Of a stretch of 64,000 bases of DNA, positions 1 to 13,000 are shown piece by piece. Under the pieces are notes generated by a model. The model was not told the DNA's origin. It searched no databases and saw only the letters and a list, made by a program, of their open reading frames with translations. Both the position numbers and the translations under genes were made by a program. Source of the DNA: Siphonodentalium dalli (lineage: Eukaryota > Mollusca > Scaphopoda > Gadilida > Siphonodentaliidae); contig CP136061.1 of NCBI GenBank assembly GCA_032622095.1, positions 191,464,369 through 191,528,368 of the forward strand, written 5' to 3'. Every line of letters starts with the position of its first letter. Positions within the stretch are counted from its first letter, which is position 1.

Positions 1-851
1 TTTTGTTCGTTTGTGAGTGCTGACAGGTATTAGTTTAGGATGGAATATTACATTGGCTTATGGTCCTATTGTGCATGTGTGTATATATATATATATGTAT
101 ATACATATATATCTATATGTCTGTGCATGTGTATGTATATATTGTAGGTTATCAGGTCAATCCAGTTCTTTGATTCAGATGCATAGCGGTGTTTTTGTTT
201 CCTCGTGACCTCCACCTGTTAGAAAATTCTATGCTTTACCATATAGTTCAGTGGGCAAGATACCTTTGACGGAGATACAATATTTTCCTAAAAAAGTAAA
301 ATATATATCTCCTAGAAGTATCTTGCCCACTGAACGCTGAGCTCCCTCCCAGGGTTTCGCACCCACCCCGCTCACGAGGAATGTCCTACTGGGGATAAAA
401 AATATGGCGATTCTTTCACTACGTGTCAGAAACCACGTGATTACACGGGTCATGAACATGACAGAAGATATGTACCATAGAATTTCCGTACGTTTTTTTC
501 AACTCAGAGAGTTAACCCCTCCTACTTGGGATAATATACCATATAGTTCAGTGGGCAAGATACTTCTAGGAGATATATATTTTACTTTTTTAGGAAAATA
601 TTGTATCTGCGATAAACTAACTAAACTAAACAATTTTGCCATCGAAAGTCACTGCATTTAATTAACATATGAGAATGACGGTGTGTGTGTGTTGTCAATT
701 GGATGTAATATTTGTAAAAATAACTACTTTGAGCCCGATTATTCTCGATTTCTATTTGATCGTTCCGGAGTGTTTCTCATCACTTTAAACTCATTAGCTG
801 ATATCAGTGAATTTTTTTCATTTTCATCTGATGCTTGGCTCTAAATTTCAG
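1..851. other. CEP162 intron, partial (window start)
   Basis: No exon recognised. Holds a (TA/TG)n microsatellite at about 78-145 and the inverted-repeat element at 273-608. The 27-bp stretch at 237-263 recurs directly at 537-563. Confidence 0.6.
273..608. mobile_element. MITE with 63-bp perfect terminal inverted repeats
   Basis: Bases 273-335 and 546-608 are perfect reverse complements, ending in the gttcagtgggcaagatac motif on the inner side. The 210-bp interior has no ORF of note. A further copy of that motif at 246-263 forms a second inverted pair with 318-335. The atatagttcag core recurs at the ends of the element near 20827-25990, suggesting relatedness. No clear target duplication seen. 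Confidence 0.7.
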
Positions 852-1059
852 ATTCAATATGAAGAGAGAGTAAGGGATCTGGAAACGCAGCTTGAAGGTT
901 ATCAGCGCGCGGGGTTAGAGCGGCCCCACACCAGCACTGTAGCTCTGGAGAAAGAACTGCAAAGTACCAGGGGTCGGTATAAAAAGCAAATAACAGAACT
1001 ACATTCAGAGGTTGATAGACTCACAAATGAAGTCATCAAAATGAAAAAGAGTGATGAAG
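852..1059 (+). CDS. CEP162: CEP162 exon (visible exon 1)
   Basis: Acceptor ...ctaaatttcag before 852; donor gaag|gtgtgt after 1059. Starts in phase 0 with IQYEERVRDLETQL and leaves one base for the next codon. Encodes fragment residues 1-69, a charged coiled coil (EKELQSTRGRYKKQITELHSEVDRL). The upstream open stretch from 807 is intron read-through, so the ATG there is not a start. Confidence 0.88.
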
Positions 1060-4000
1060 GTGTGTATATTGTTGGAAGGCAATTGTATATTGTTTAGTCC
1101 ATAAGGTGTTTTGAATGTGCTTTCATTCAGCGGCCACCATCTCTTCAAAATAACAGAATACAAGGTCAATAATATCAAAATTAATGAAAACCTCAGATGG
1201 TGGGTGAAAACCGAGCCACATTCTACAAAGAAATGTTAGCTGCGAAATAGCAATTAGGTTGAAAATTGGCCTCAAACATGTGCCATGTTTAATTAAGTAA
1301 TAATCATCATCTAATGTTATTGTGTTATATAAGCACATTGTTGCCGGTTCAAAACCAATTAAATCATGAATTTATTTAAAACAAACATTTGGCAGCAATA
1401 AGTTTTCAATTTGTTATCACATTAGAAAATATTTACTCTCAGTGTAAAATATTAAGTTAAAAATGCATTTTGAGTTGGAAATATTGTTAAATATTGGGAA
1501 CGTTATAATGACAGTGCATATTTCCATGACTAAATTCGTACACTCAAGGTTCACTTCTGTCCTAATGCAATTATCCTATTTAAACACATTATCTTTTATT
1601 AAACTAATGGTAAAATACTGTTGAATATTGAAGAGGTTGTGATCATACTTGTTTCATTGATTTGCTTTGTAGTTATTATTTCTATCTGATATCATAATTA
1701 TCTTGGTTCTATTTGCAATTTAAAATTTTCTCAAATTATTTTTTTCATTACAGTATCACATAGAGAAGGGCGATCTGCAAAAGACGATGATGATGATCTT
1801 CGCAATCAGGTGCGAAACCTGCAGAAGGAATTGGAGAATAAATTGCATGAACTACAGGTTACGCAGAAATCTCTGATACGCCTTCGTAAAGATAAACAGA
1901 TGACTTGGATGAACGGACTCTCACCCGTGCCTGCAGATTCAGGTAGAGTCCTCACAACTAAAGTCTGTTACTGTGAATGGCTTTGGTGTCATGTTCATAA
2001 ATTTTAGTTGTTTCTGATAAAAAGGCCATTTTGTGGCTACGTGAATTCCCGATTATATTAGTCCACACCATCCGCCCCTAAAATAGCAGGTCTATGGCAT
2101 ATTTGAGTAGTCACTATTGAGAAATTGGATCTCCAGGTATTCCAGCGCCAAAACAGCATCACACACTCAGTGGGATCCCCCATGAATTAAAATGATTTTA
2201 CAGTATGCCAGGAAAATACATTCTTGATATTAACTGATAGGTCTGAAGCTATTCCAATTTTGCTAATTATCCCCTCGAAACGAAGTTAGTCAGGTTATAT
2301 AGAATTGGGTTCAGGCTGTCTGTTTGTATGTCTATTTTTCCGTAACAACTTTGGAGCTCTCTATCTCCGTCATCATAGGTGGAATTTGAATGATTTTTGG
2401 TATGAACCACCATGGGGGAAAGGATATCGACATGAAACAGGGTTATCTAGTCAGTTTTCATAGAGTTATGGCCCTGAGAGTGAAAAATTCCTTTGTGGCA
2501 ACTTTTTACGCCCCTTTTGAAAAAATTTATGTATTATGTTATAATTTGTTATTGGACTGTCTGTTCCGTCCATCTGTCCATCCATCCATCCGTGCTTACA
2601 TCAGACGTTTATTTGTCTAATTTTAAGAAAAATTGTCATGTGGCTATTTTCCGTTTGGAGGTTAGCCACTTAAAGCGATGGGCGGCCTTTGTTGTAGGTT
2701 ATAATTTAGAAATAACATTTATCAAGTTATGATAATTTCCTCAAGAATATACTAATAATATAGTATAATGATGATATGAATGTGATATTAATCACAAAAT
2801 ACGCTTTGTGTCAGAGAAAATGCAGGTTGAGTGTTGTTTAGATTCTCGCAAAAAGCGCAATGAATTGTTTATTAGCAGTCACGATATTGGGTCATTCCTT
2901 ATTTGGATTCACGCGCATTTTTACGTCGGTGCATCTACAACTTACAACTCACAATAATATCATAGTACTTAGGTTCCTCATTGGTATGTATTACCATATA
3001 TAGGTTAGGAGAAAATACTAACTGGATTGAAATATATCTTTGTAGAACAATTCTATATTATGTACATGTTTTCTGTCTGATTATTTCCCAATCATGAAGT
3101 AACGTGGATTAGCTGGATTTTGAACTGACAGCAGGTAAAATGGGTCGATTAAAATAAAATTTGGCACAATTTGAATGCGATTGTTGAGTGTGCCAATAAT
3201 TTTATCCCTGGCTGTAACCCCAGGCCTGGCATTCTCAGAAATCTAGGAGAGCTAAAAATCGCCCTCCTGAAAAGGTCTAGGAGGGCTATTATTTGTGCCG
3301 AGCACAGGAGGGCGAAAATGAACAAGTTCTAACAATGCCTCAATGATGCCTGACATTATATAGCACTGTCCAGTTGCGTGGGAGGCATGACGCAATACTT
3401 CAAAGTGACATAACTCTGAACGGTGTGTCTATTTCACAGAGGCACGTGCTTCCGGTGGAAATGTTGCTACAACGTAATCAATATCGCTTGTACATTTCGC
3501 CAGGGACAGTCGGAATGCGGCTTATAGATCAAAGGTCCCATACCGACATCGTTTAACACTTCGTTGCCGACTCTGTTAGTACATAGATCATTACTTACAC
3601 CCGGGTCCTGGAGAGCGATGTTTTGCCGTTTGGGAGGGCGTTATTTCATCCGCCTGGATTATTTTCAGGCGGGCGGTAGGCGAGCGATTTTATCGCTCGC
3701 CTCAGAATGCCAGGCCTGTAACCCTGGAGAAACTTTGGTTTCCCATTTCTCTTCTAGACTCAATTGTCTTCATGCCCACAAACTTACTATGGCTAACATT
3801 TCACCATGCAAACTATGAGAGGTGTTATCATATTGCTGATACTGTTCGGCATTATCAGGAAGGAGAGTTAGTGTTCATTGACGAGTGCTTCTATTATGAG
3901 ATGTTCAGATAATAATTAATAGAAATCCTTCTGCACTTGTATTATCGTTTCGTCTGTCTGCTGTCTGCTTTTATTACCTGAACACCCCTCCAAATGAATA

Positions 4001-7000
4001 ATAGATTATTTCAATGTATAATTTTGAACTGGGTGAGAGAATCCATTCAGTGTAGAGAGGTTTAACATGTGACGTTATTCGTGCAGAGCTATTTTGTAGA
4101 TTGATATCTTCATCAGAGAATTTATGGACTCACATCTCAGATTTATATCTCAAGAATTTGTATGTCTTCACTGGAAAATTTACGAGCCACGCTATTCATA
4201 CAGCGTAATCTCGTGGACAGACATCTTAAATGTATTACCACCATTCCCTTAATCTTCCCATAATTATTCCAACCACTCAATCCTTATTCATGTTTCATTG
4301 CAGGACCAAAAAAGAAAGGTAAACGGAAAAATGGGCAGCAAAAGTTGGAGAATGGTGAAATGAAGGAACTGAATATACCTGCTCCTCAACTCTCTGGGCT
4401 TCCAAATGGCTTCCACAACCTCAAAGAATATCAACCTCTTGATTTCTCTGACACAAAACATATTTCTGACCTTTTTGACGAAAATGAGAAACTGAAGTTT
4501 GAGGTAATTTCAATTTTATATTCTATCATTGATAATGTTTTTACTAATGTGGAAGGGCAGTGGGTCCCTTTTAAGATCCCTTTCCCTGATAAGGTAGGAA
4601 TAATTAATTTCCAGCATTGGCCATATTGGGAGGGGCTACTGTTTATGTACTTCAATTCTATTCTTGGGCTATGTACTTCAATTCTATTCTTGGGCCACTA
4701 TCCTTGGCATAGGCCTCAGGAGTAATTTTTTTATTTTCAACAGAAATGGTCGGTTCCTGTAAACAAATATCTGTACTTTAATTTGTTGTACTATTAGTCA
4801 CTGAGTTATGCCCAATTTACCTATTTTTTAAATAAAAATTTACCATTTTAAACATAAAAGCAGACAATGACAGCGGATGTCAGTAAATAAATATTCTTTT
4901 ACATTATAGAGCTATGATTGAACTGGGAAATATTTTAAATAGAAAAAAAGTTATTGTAGCAATTTCAAAATATTGTCTTGCAAGCACAGATGACAAAATT
5001 CTTGGGAGAGAATTTGCGGCTATTTGTATATAGCCAGACACACATCATGTTACACAAAATTCTCTTCAACAATTATTTCCTTACCAGTATTATGAAAAAT
5101 ATAAAATTCACAAAATCGGCATTGCTAAAATCCATGTGCTTCATTCTGCCTAGTTATGTCATGATACTATTGTAAAAGAAAACATGTTACAGCTTTGTCC
5201 TATCCTGATTTGTTCTGATCATCTGTTATTCAATGAATGTTGATCATGAACATATCATGGCATACTTATCAATGTTTTCATGAATTTAGAGAAATCAGAA
5301 ATAGAATTTTTCTTTGAACATTTTAACTGTTTCAATGGCACAACTTTGTCATTTGTGCCCCATTCTTGGGATAAAATAGATTGATAAACATTATATTCTT
5401 ATATACAGACTTTATCTGCTTCAGAAAGACTTTTCTAAATATGGTAATAGAAAGCATTATTTAAAAATCAGATTTAATTTGTTCTGCTATATGTAACAAC
5501 AGTAATGATAGCATTGTGCATCTAGGGCTTACTGCCATCAGTATTTAACCCTTTCATGATGGGAGCCATGTTGGTGCTGTATTAAAGACCCTGTACCAGT
5601 GCATTCTGTTATATATGTAAGTCTCCCATATATAAGAGAATTCACTTGCTACAAGGTAAATATTGTTAGTCAAATGCATTCTCTTATATATGCGAGGCTT
5701 CCTATGGGAGACTCACATATATAACAGAATGCATTGGCACAGGGTTTTCACAAAATATCAGGAAGCTGCAGTCATGATAGGGTTAAATGTGATGAAATAT
5801 CACCCACATAGCTTGTATACGTATGTTTTAGATCAGAAGATCAGGGGTGGCAGAAGCACTTAAGGGCAAGGGGTACTTTTCCCAATGTAAATTATGTATT
5901 TCTATAGGCGTCAGTGGAGGGCAAGGGGTTCAGGAGTCCCCTGCTTTTCCTTCCATCAAGAAGATTTTAGCAACAGTTTCAAGCTTGCAAGTAGTGTGCC
6001 TGTCATTTGCAGAATGAGGTCCCCAGAGGTGAATTTAGTGATGCTATCTCGCATAGTGGGCTAGCACCACCAAATTCGCCCACTGGGGTCTTCATTCATT
6101 CATTTGGCGTCAACTGCTATGGGAGACCTAAGATCTGATTGTTCCCCAGTTGAAGTTGGTGATGTTCACCCATAGGGTCACCTCGATTATGCATTTTGTC
6201 TTCTGCAAATTAAGGGATATGGAAACTGAACAGAAGGAAAAAAGCGAATAAAAACACTGTTCATTTTATACTATATAGATACTTCTCAGAAGATGAGGCC
6301 TAAGCAGAATGAGGTCCCATATGTGAATTTGGTGATGCTAGCCTTCTGTGTGGGACAGCATCACTAAATCACCTTCTGGGGACCTCATTCTGCAAATGAT
6401 AGACACAATATTTGCAGGCTTGAACAGTTTGATGGTCCCTTTCATACTTGTTTTTAGGTTGAAGATTTACAGCTTGAGTTACAGCAACAGAGAGTTGAGC
6501 TGAGAAAATCTTTGGCCGAGACAGAATCAGTTGCAAGACAAAGTAAAGAAGGTTATGAGGAAATGGTAAGATTCTCCCATTCGCAGTCCTGCAAATAACT
6601 AAAATTTGGTGCTGGACAAAATAACAGCCAAAAATTGGTTTGTGCCGGTCTATTATAATATTTTCCTGTTGATTAATTTTTTACGAGGTATATGCTAATT
6701 GTTATGCTACAATTTATGCATTTAATTAAACAAATATTCATGTTGAACTTTGATAAAGTTTGCAAAAAAATGGACTAAAATTTCTCTAATTGTTTATTAA
6801 ACTATGATATATTGCTATGAATGTGCCAAATACAACTTTTGTTAATTAAAAATGAGCCCTGGTAATTTGAAAACACCCACAAAAATAGAACACTGAAAAA
6901 TAGAAAACTCGCTGAGATTTATTACGTAACCACTTGGCGCATACTATTTGAAAATCGTTACATTTAACACGATTTGTTATTTAAAGAAATATCTCAATTC

Positions 7001-10000
7001 AACAATTTGTTTCGCTTGGAAATGGAAAGCGAAATGGAAAATGGAGCTATATGGCATGTGTGTTCATTAAAACTTGCAACTGCACTCCCCCAGTGGTAAT
7101 AGTATTGACATACTTCATACAGTCACATGATCTGATGTATAAAGCACATTTTAATTAACCAGCAGTACTATAATGCACGCTTCGATTTGATAAAACAGAA
7201 ATGTGCAGTTTTTGTTTTCACAGTTGAACATGCATCGGTCGTTTGGGTATTTTCAGCTGGTCATTAATCATGACTGGAGGCTTATTTGCAGGCTTGCCAT
7301 TCAGATGTAAACGTTTACATGGTCTATGCTTTGTTTGTTCAGATGCTCGTATCAATCAAGCTAATAAAATTGAAGAAAAGTAATATTTTAATTAAATCAA
7401 CTACCGTCAGTGCAGGGTTATAGAGCCAGCTAGGAAATCTGGTGGCCTGCACTTTGTCAAGTGCATTGACGCAATCAGAGTAAAGATGCACCATAAGCCT
7501 TTAGAGAGTAATTGTTCAATCATTTGCAATGTTAATATATTTTTTTAAAGTGCATGCATGGTGTATAAATTTATAGAGCTGTAATTTAGACATAAAAAGT
7601 TTTCTTTGGATAAGACTTGAGCTACAAGTAGCAGTGGCCTTCCACACAGGCAAGACACATTGCATTTATATACTACTATATAGGGTACCCGGCGTTGCTT
7701 GGAATGAGTAAATTATTAGTTCCCCTTCAAGTCATTTAAATTAACTATTAGTCACCTGAGGTAAACATCACCTATTTCATTACACTCTCTAGATAAAGTT
7801 ACCTCTATCTTTTAAGTTGAAAATAAACGTTCTTTATTGCTAATTTTTAGAGCCTCTTTTAAGTCATCTGGGGTCAACAGACACTCCCATGTCAAATTAC
7901 CTCTGTGTCTCAATTTTCCCATATATCTTCTGTGCTGATAGTAAAAGCTCTTCATTTATCATCTATTTTAATATAATTTACTAGTCACGATTTAAGTCAT
8001 CTGAGGTCAAAGCTGCCTATTCCATGATATTCCCCTTGTCAGGTGACCCCTGTGTACCAATTTTCCAACATATCTTTTAAGCTGATAAAAAACACTAATA
8101 TAATTTTTAAGTCCCCCTTAAGGGTCAACGGCACCTATCCAATGGTACTCCCCATGTCAATTTACTGCAGCATTCCAATTTCCAGCGACCAGGGTCCAAC
8201 CATTTAGGTATATGATTTATTATTTAAATAAAATTGTTTATTAATGCCCCTTTAAGTCGTGTGAGGTCAACCATGTGAATCAATTTTCAATGACCAGATT
8301 CCAACCGTTTTGGGTATACAATTAATTATTCAGTTAAATGAATTATTAGTTCCATTTTAAGACATCTGATGTCAATGGCACCTATCCCATGATACTCCCC
8401 AGTTCATAGAAACTGAAAGTTCATTCTGAGAAGAGAACCAGTTTCCTCGGAACTTGAAACATTCTTTGCAGGTCGAGGTCAAAAAACCAGTGTGGGCTAT
8501 ATTTTGAAACTGAAAGTTCATTCTGAGAAGAGAACCAGTTTTATCAGAACTCAAAACATTCTTAGCAGGTTGAGGTAAAACAAACTAGAGTGGCTTACAA
8601 TCATATAAGTTGTGGTTTTACCTTACCCTTTTAAGACATCTGATCTCAATGGTACCTATCCCATATTTTAACTCTGAGTGTCCAGCCGTTTGGTCGCCCA
8701 TAGCCGATAGACAAACAAACAAAACTAGAGGTCAGATTCCATGGAATCAGATATACTTCCATGGTATCCCATCCCATCCCATGTGAGTGCTATGCGTATA
8801 TGTGTGTTCATCTTCATGCGACAACGCAATGGTGCCTTATGATCTGATGGTGCACTTGCATTAACATTTCTAAATTTAATATATATTTTGGGACTTCTGT
8901 TTGTTTGTCTGTTAGCTATGACCGGGAAAACTGTTGGACGGATTTTGACAAAATTTGATAAATATGGGTACTTTTGTCTAGGGAGTGTTTGGGACGGGTC
9001 AAACCGTGACCCCGACCTGACGTTGACCTTCAAAGAGGTCAATCCAAGGTCAAATCTGGTAAACAGGCGGATATCAAAAAAATTTGATACATAGGAGTAC
9101 TTTTGTCCGGGGAGTCTTTTGGGTGGGTCAAATCGTGACCCCGACCTGACATTGACCTTCGAAATGGTCAGTTCAAGGTCAAATCGAGTAAAACGAACGG
9201 ATTTCGACGAAATTTGATACCTAGGGTAGCTTTTGTCCGGGGAGTGTTTTGGAGAGGTCAAATCGTGACAATAGGTTACTTTTATAGTAGAGCGGGCATA
9301 CCTATATAGTATATCGGTGAGCATGTTCATGCATTTGCCTTGCTTCTTGACAAGTCCGTTTGAATTTGCGTCATGAAGAGAGGGTTTGATTTTGAGTAAT
9401 ATATATCACCCGTTACAACGTTATACTCTACCAGCGTTAAACCGTCCAATCTAAATCTTTAAAAAGCGTACTAATCTTGCGTTTAGATACTACTTATCAC
9501 ATCCACTCGTCGAAAAGTTTTTATCTCAATATCTGATTTTCAGAGTAATTTTTCCCATTTGATCTTCGGTGGCATTTGCCAAATCTGAACCCACCCGACA
9601 CAAACACTCCCTTGAGCAGGTTGCGTTTATAGTAGAGCGGTCAAATTTTGTAGGCGTACCTACAGTATACCGGCTTACATGCTCCTGCATGAAACTCGCT
9701 CCTACATTAGCCCGTTTGGATTTGGGGCTAAAAATCGGCTAGTGATAGACTACATAAGTATACATATTTATGATATATAGCGTTGTCACGAGTAAACCGT
9801 TCCATCTGAAAATTAGAAAATTGCGCTCTAGATGCGCGTGAACACTAGCCATCAGATGTACTCGTCAAAAAAAATTATCTCGATGTTTGAATTTTCCCCC
9901 CTTTGCAATTTTCGTGGAATTTTCCTAAAGTCTCAACCCACCCTGACACGCATTCTCCGTTGGGCATGTTACATTTATAGTATAGCCGTCAAACTTCTGG

Positions 10001-13000
10001 CACGTACATAAAGTATGTCAACGTACTTGCTACGACATTATCTTGCTCTTTAATCAGCCGGTTTGGATTTGGCGGGAAAAATAGTTGCAATATTTCCGTA
10101 CCCCGTAACGCGGAAAGTCTGGGGTAAATATTTTTTTAAGCGGTATCTTCGAGTCAGAATCTCTCGTCCAATTCGGAATATGCAATAAAAAATTTAGAGC
10201 TCTGTACTTATAAAAAAAAAAAAAAAACCTTGGTTTATTCATCCTGGTGTGTAGTGTGTCCCTATTAATGGGCGGTAACTCTTCAGGGAAAGCGCGGACA
10301 CAAGTTTTTATAGTAGTGCATATCGAGATGCGCATATGGTCTAATTTTCGATGCTCTGCTTCTAATAATTTCCGAGATAATAAAATGACATTTTTTCAAA
10401 TAAAGGGAGATAACTCCTCGGTGAAAGCGCGGACAAAATCGTTATGGGCCATAGGCATAGAACTCATGTACCCCAACCTACTTACCAAGTTTTAGTGTCC
10501 TACTTCTTGTACTTTTCGAGTAATAGTGATTACAAAAGTGTCAAGTATAATAATAATAATAATAATAACAATGAAAAATAATCGCAAAAGGGCCATAACT
10601 CTGCCAAGAAACATTGGGCGGAAATCCTGATACCATTATATTTAGTAAACCTTCGATGCCTACATTCGCTAGAGATTTCGCGTTCCTACTGCATTTCGAA
10701 ATAAACGGAAAACGACCTCAGTAGAAAAACAATATACTTCCTTGGTTACACCATGGAAGTATAATAATAGGGCTAATCTTGAGCTGAATAAATCGCAGTT
10801 AAGGGACGGAAAATATGAAGTAGGATGATTATGTCTTTCCCTTAACATGTGTGGGTTGATCTCAAGTGTTTGGAAGTGACCCCACCCCTGACTCGAAATT
10901 GGGTGACGGGATTGGGAAATTGTCAAACCCGGCCCAAAATGCGAATTTTGAGAGCCCGTAACTCCGTTATTTTCCAATGGATTTAAAAATTTTGTTTATT
11001 GGAAAGAATACGGGCCCACATTCAAAGTTTGAGGGCCCAAATCTCCGCCATTTTTTAACGGATTTACAATCTGTTTTCAGTTTTATGATCAACGTGTATG
11101 TTAGATGTTATATATCAAGTTTCATATGATTCGGAGACGAAATAAATAAATAAATAAATAAAAACCCCTCCCCTGACCCACAACACTGAACCGACACTTG
11201 CAAAATTTGGCACTTCGCGTGCTCTCTTCAGACCGCACGCACTGCGATATCAGATAACATCCTAAGTTCGACATATTCGGAGGAGCTGCATGTGTACACA
11301 AGCATATGGGCCCAAATTTGCATTGTTTGAAGGCCCACAACTCTGTCATTTTTCAATGAATTTTCAAATTCTTTCAGTTTCTAGATCGGTTGGCGGTATG
11401 GATGTTATATTCCAAGTTTCATCTGATTCGGAGAAGATTAAAAAATTGGTACCCCGGACTGCCCCTCCCCTGACCCAAAACACTGAACCGACACTGGCAA
11501 AATTTAGCACATCGCGTGCTCTCTTCAGACCGCACGCATTGGTGTATCAGATGACATCCAAAGTTTGACATCTTCGGAGGAGATGTGATCACAAGCACAT
11601 GGGACCAAATTGCAAACTTTGAGGGCCCGTTACTCTTGCATTTCATCTCGGATTTCAAAAATCTTTTCCGATATGGGTTTGTTTTCGTTCAGGGAATCTA
11701 CATACTTAAATAGATAAATGTCAATAAAAAAAAAAAAAATCGAAAATTTTGCCCCAACCCCAGTGTAAAAATATATGTCCAACCCTGTCAAATTTTCTTT
11801 CTTGGACTAAGCTGACAACGGTCAATACGACTACAAAAACCAAATGCAGTTATCTGGAATAATACGGGAGGACAACAGAGTACAATAAAATAGAGGTTTG
11901 CCAACTATGGGCGGTAACTCTTCAGGGAAAGCGCGGACACAAGTTTTTATGCCCGTGGGCAGTAGTGCATATCGAGATGCGCATACGGTCTAATTTTCGA
12001 TGCTCTGCTTCTAATAATTTCGGAGATAATAAAATGACATTTTTTCAAATAAAGGGAGATAACTCCTCGGTGAAAGCGCGGACAAAATCGTTATGGGCCA
12101 TAGGCATAGAACTCATGTACCCCAATCTACTTACCAAGTTTTAATGTCCTACTTCTTGTACTTTTCGAGTAATAGTGATTACAAAAGTGTCAAGTATAAT
12201 AATAATAATAATTATAATAACAATGAAAAATAATCGCAAAAGGGCCATAACTCCGCCAAGAAACATTGGGCGGAAATCCTGATACCATTATATTTAGTAA
12301 ACCTTCGATGCCTACATTCGCTAGAGATTTCGCGTTCCTACTGCAATCAGTTTCTGAGTATTTCGAAATAAACGGAAAACGACCTCAGTAGAAAAACAAT
12401 ATACTTCCTTGGTTACACCATGGAAGTATAATTAAGTTTTATTAGTATAGATGTATTGAGGTATATTGGCCTGTTTTAATGCAATTATTAACGAGGTCGC
12501 ACAATATTAGAGGCCAATTATTAATTTGCATCAAGTCTGGCCTATTTTGGATGTTACTATGCATATCCACATCCCTCATGATTAATAATTGACTCTAATA
12601 GTGTACCATCTCATTGATAATGGCATTAACGAGCATGCCTGACAAATATGTATTCTGTCTTCTGGACCAGAATGTGTTGAGATAAATAAGGTGTCACAGG
12701 CTTTGAAGTAAGTTCTTATGTTTTAGTTGATTTTAAGTGTTTTGTTTTTTTTATCATGTGAGAGTACCGAGATGTGTATCTATCTGCAACTATGATACAT
12801 TAACACAGAATATGAAATGGTATAATATATAAAAGTTCATGGAGGGGACATCAGATTTTCGTAATTTATCTTAGGCCTATAGAATGTAACATTATCAGCA
12901 AAGAAATAGGGTAGGTAATGATGGTTCTTGTTTACCATTTGGTAAATTGCATATAAAATATCTCATATTGTTTGAGAGAAATTATGGCTTCCATTGTCTC

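Larger units (their letters stand above)
1943..4303. other. CEP162 intron with degenerate repeats
   Basis: 2280-2640 resembles the 'cgaagttatggccctg ... tccgtccatc' class of degenerate repeats found elsewhere in the window (28000-28340, 57215-57490). Also holds the hAT-like element at 3221-3716 and a MITE near 3850-4065. The rest is featureless. Confidence 0.6.
4504..6457. other. CEP162 intron with two MITEs
   Basis: A 26-bp direct duplication (atgtacttcaattctattct...) lies at about 4643-4694. Two MITEs at 5545-5786 and 5978-6424 occupy the 3' part; the second ends 33 nt before the next exon. The rest is AT-rich without features. Confidence 0.6.

Noticed and set aside
8725-9330. 201-codon minus-strand ORF
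   Set aside because: It spans 2.5 tandem copies of a 130-bp unit and its protein repeats with the unit; open by periodicity.
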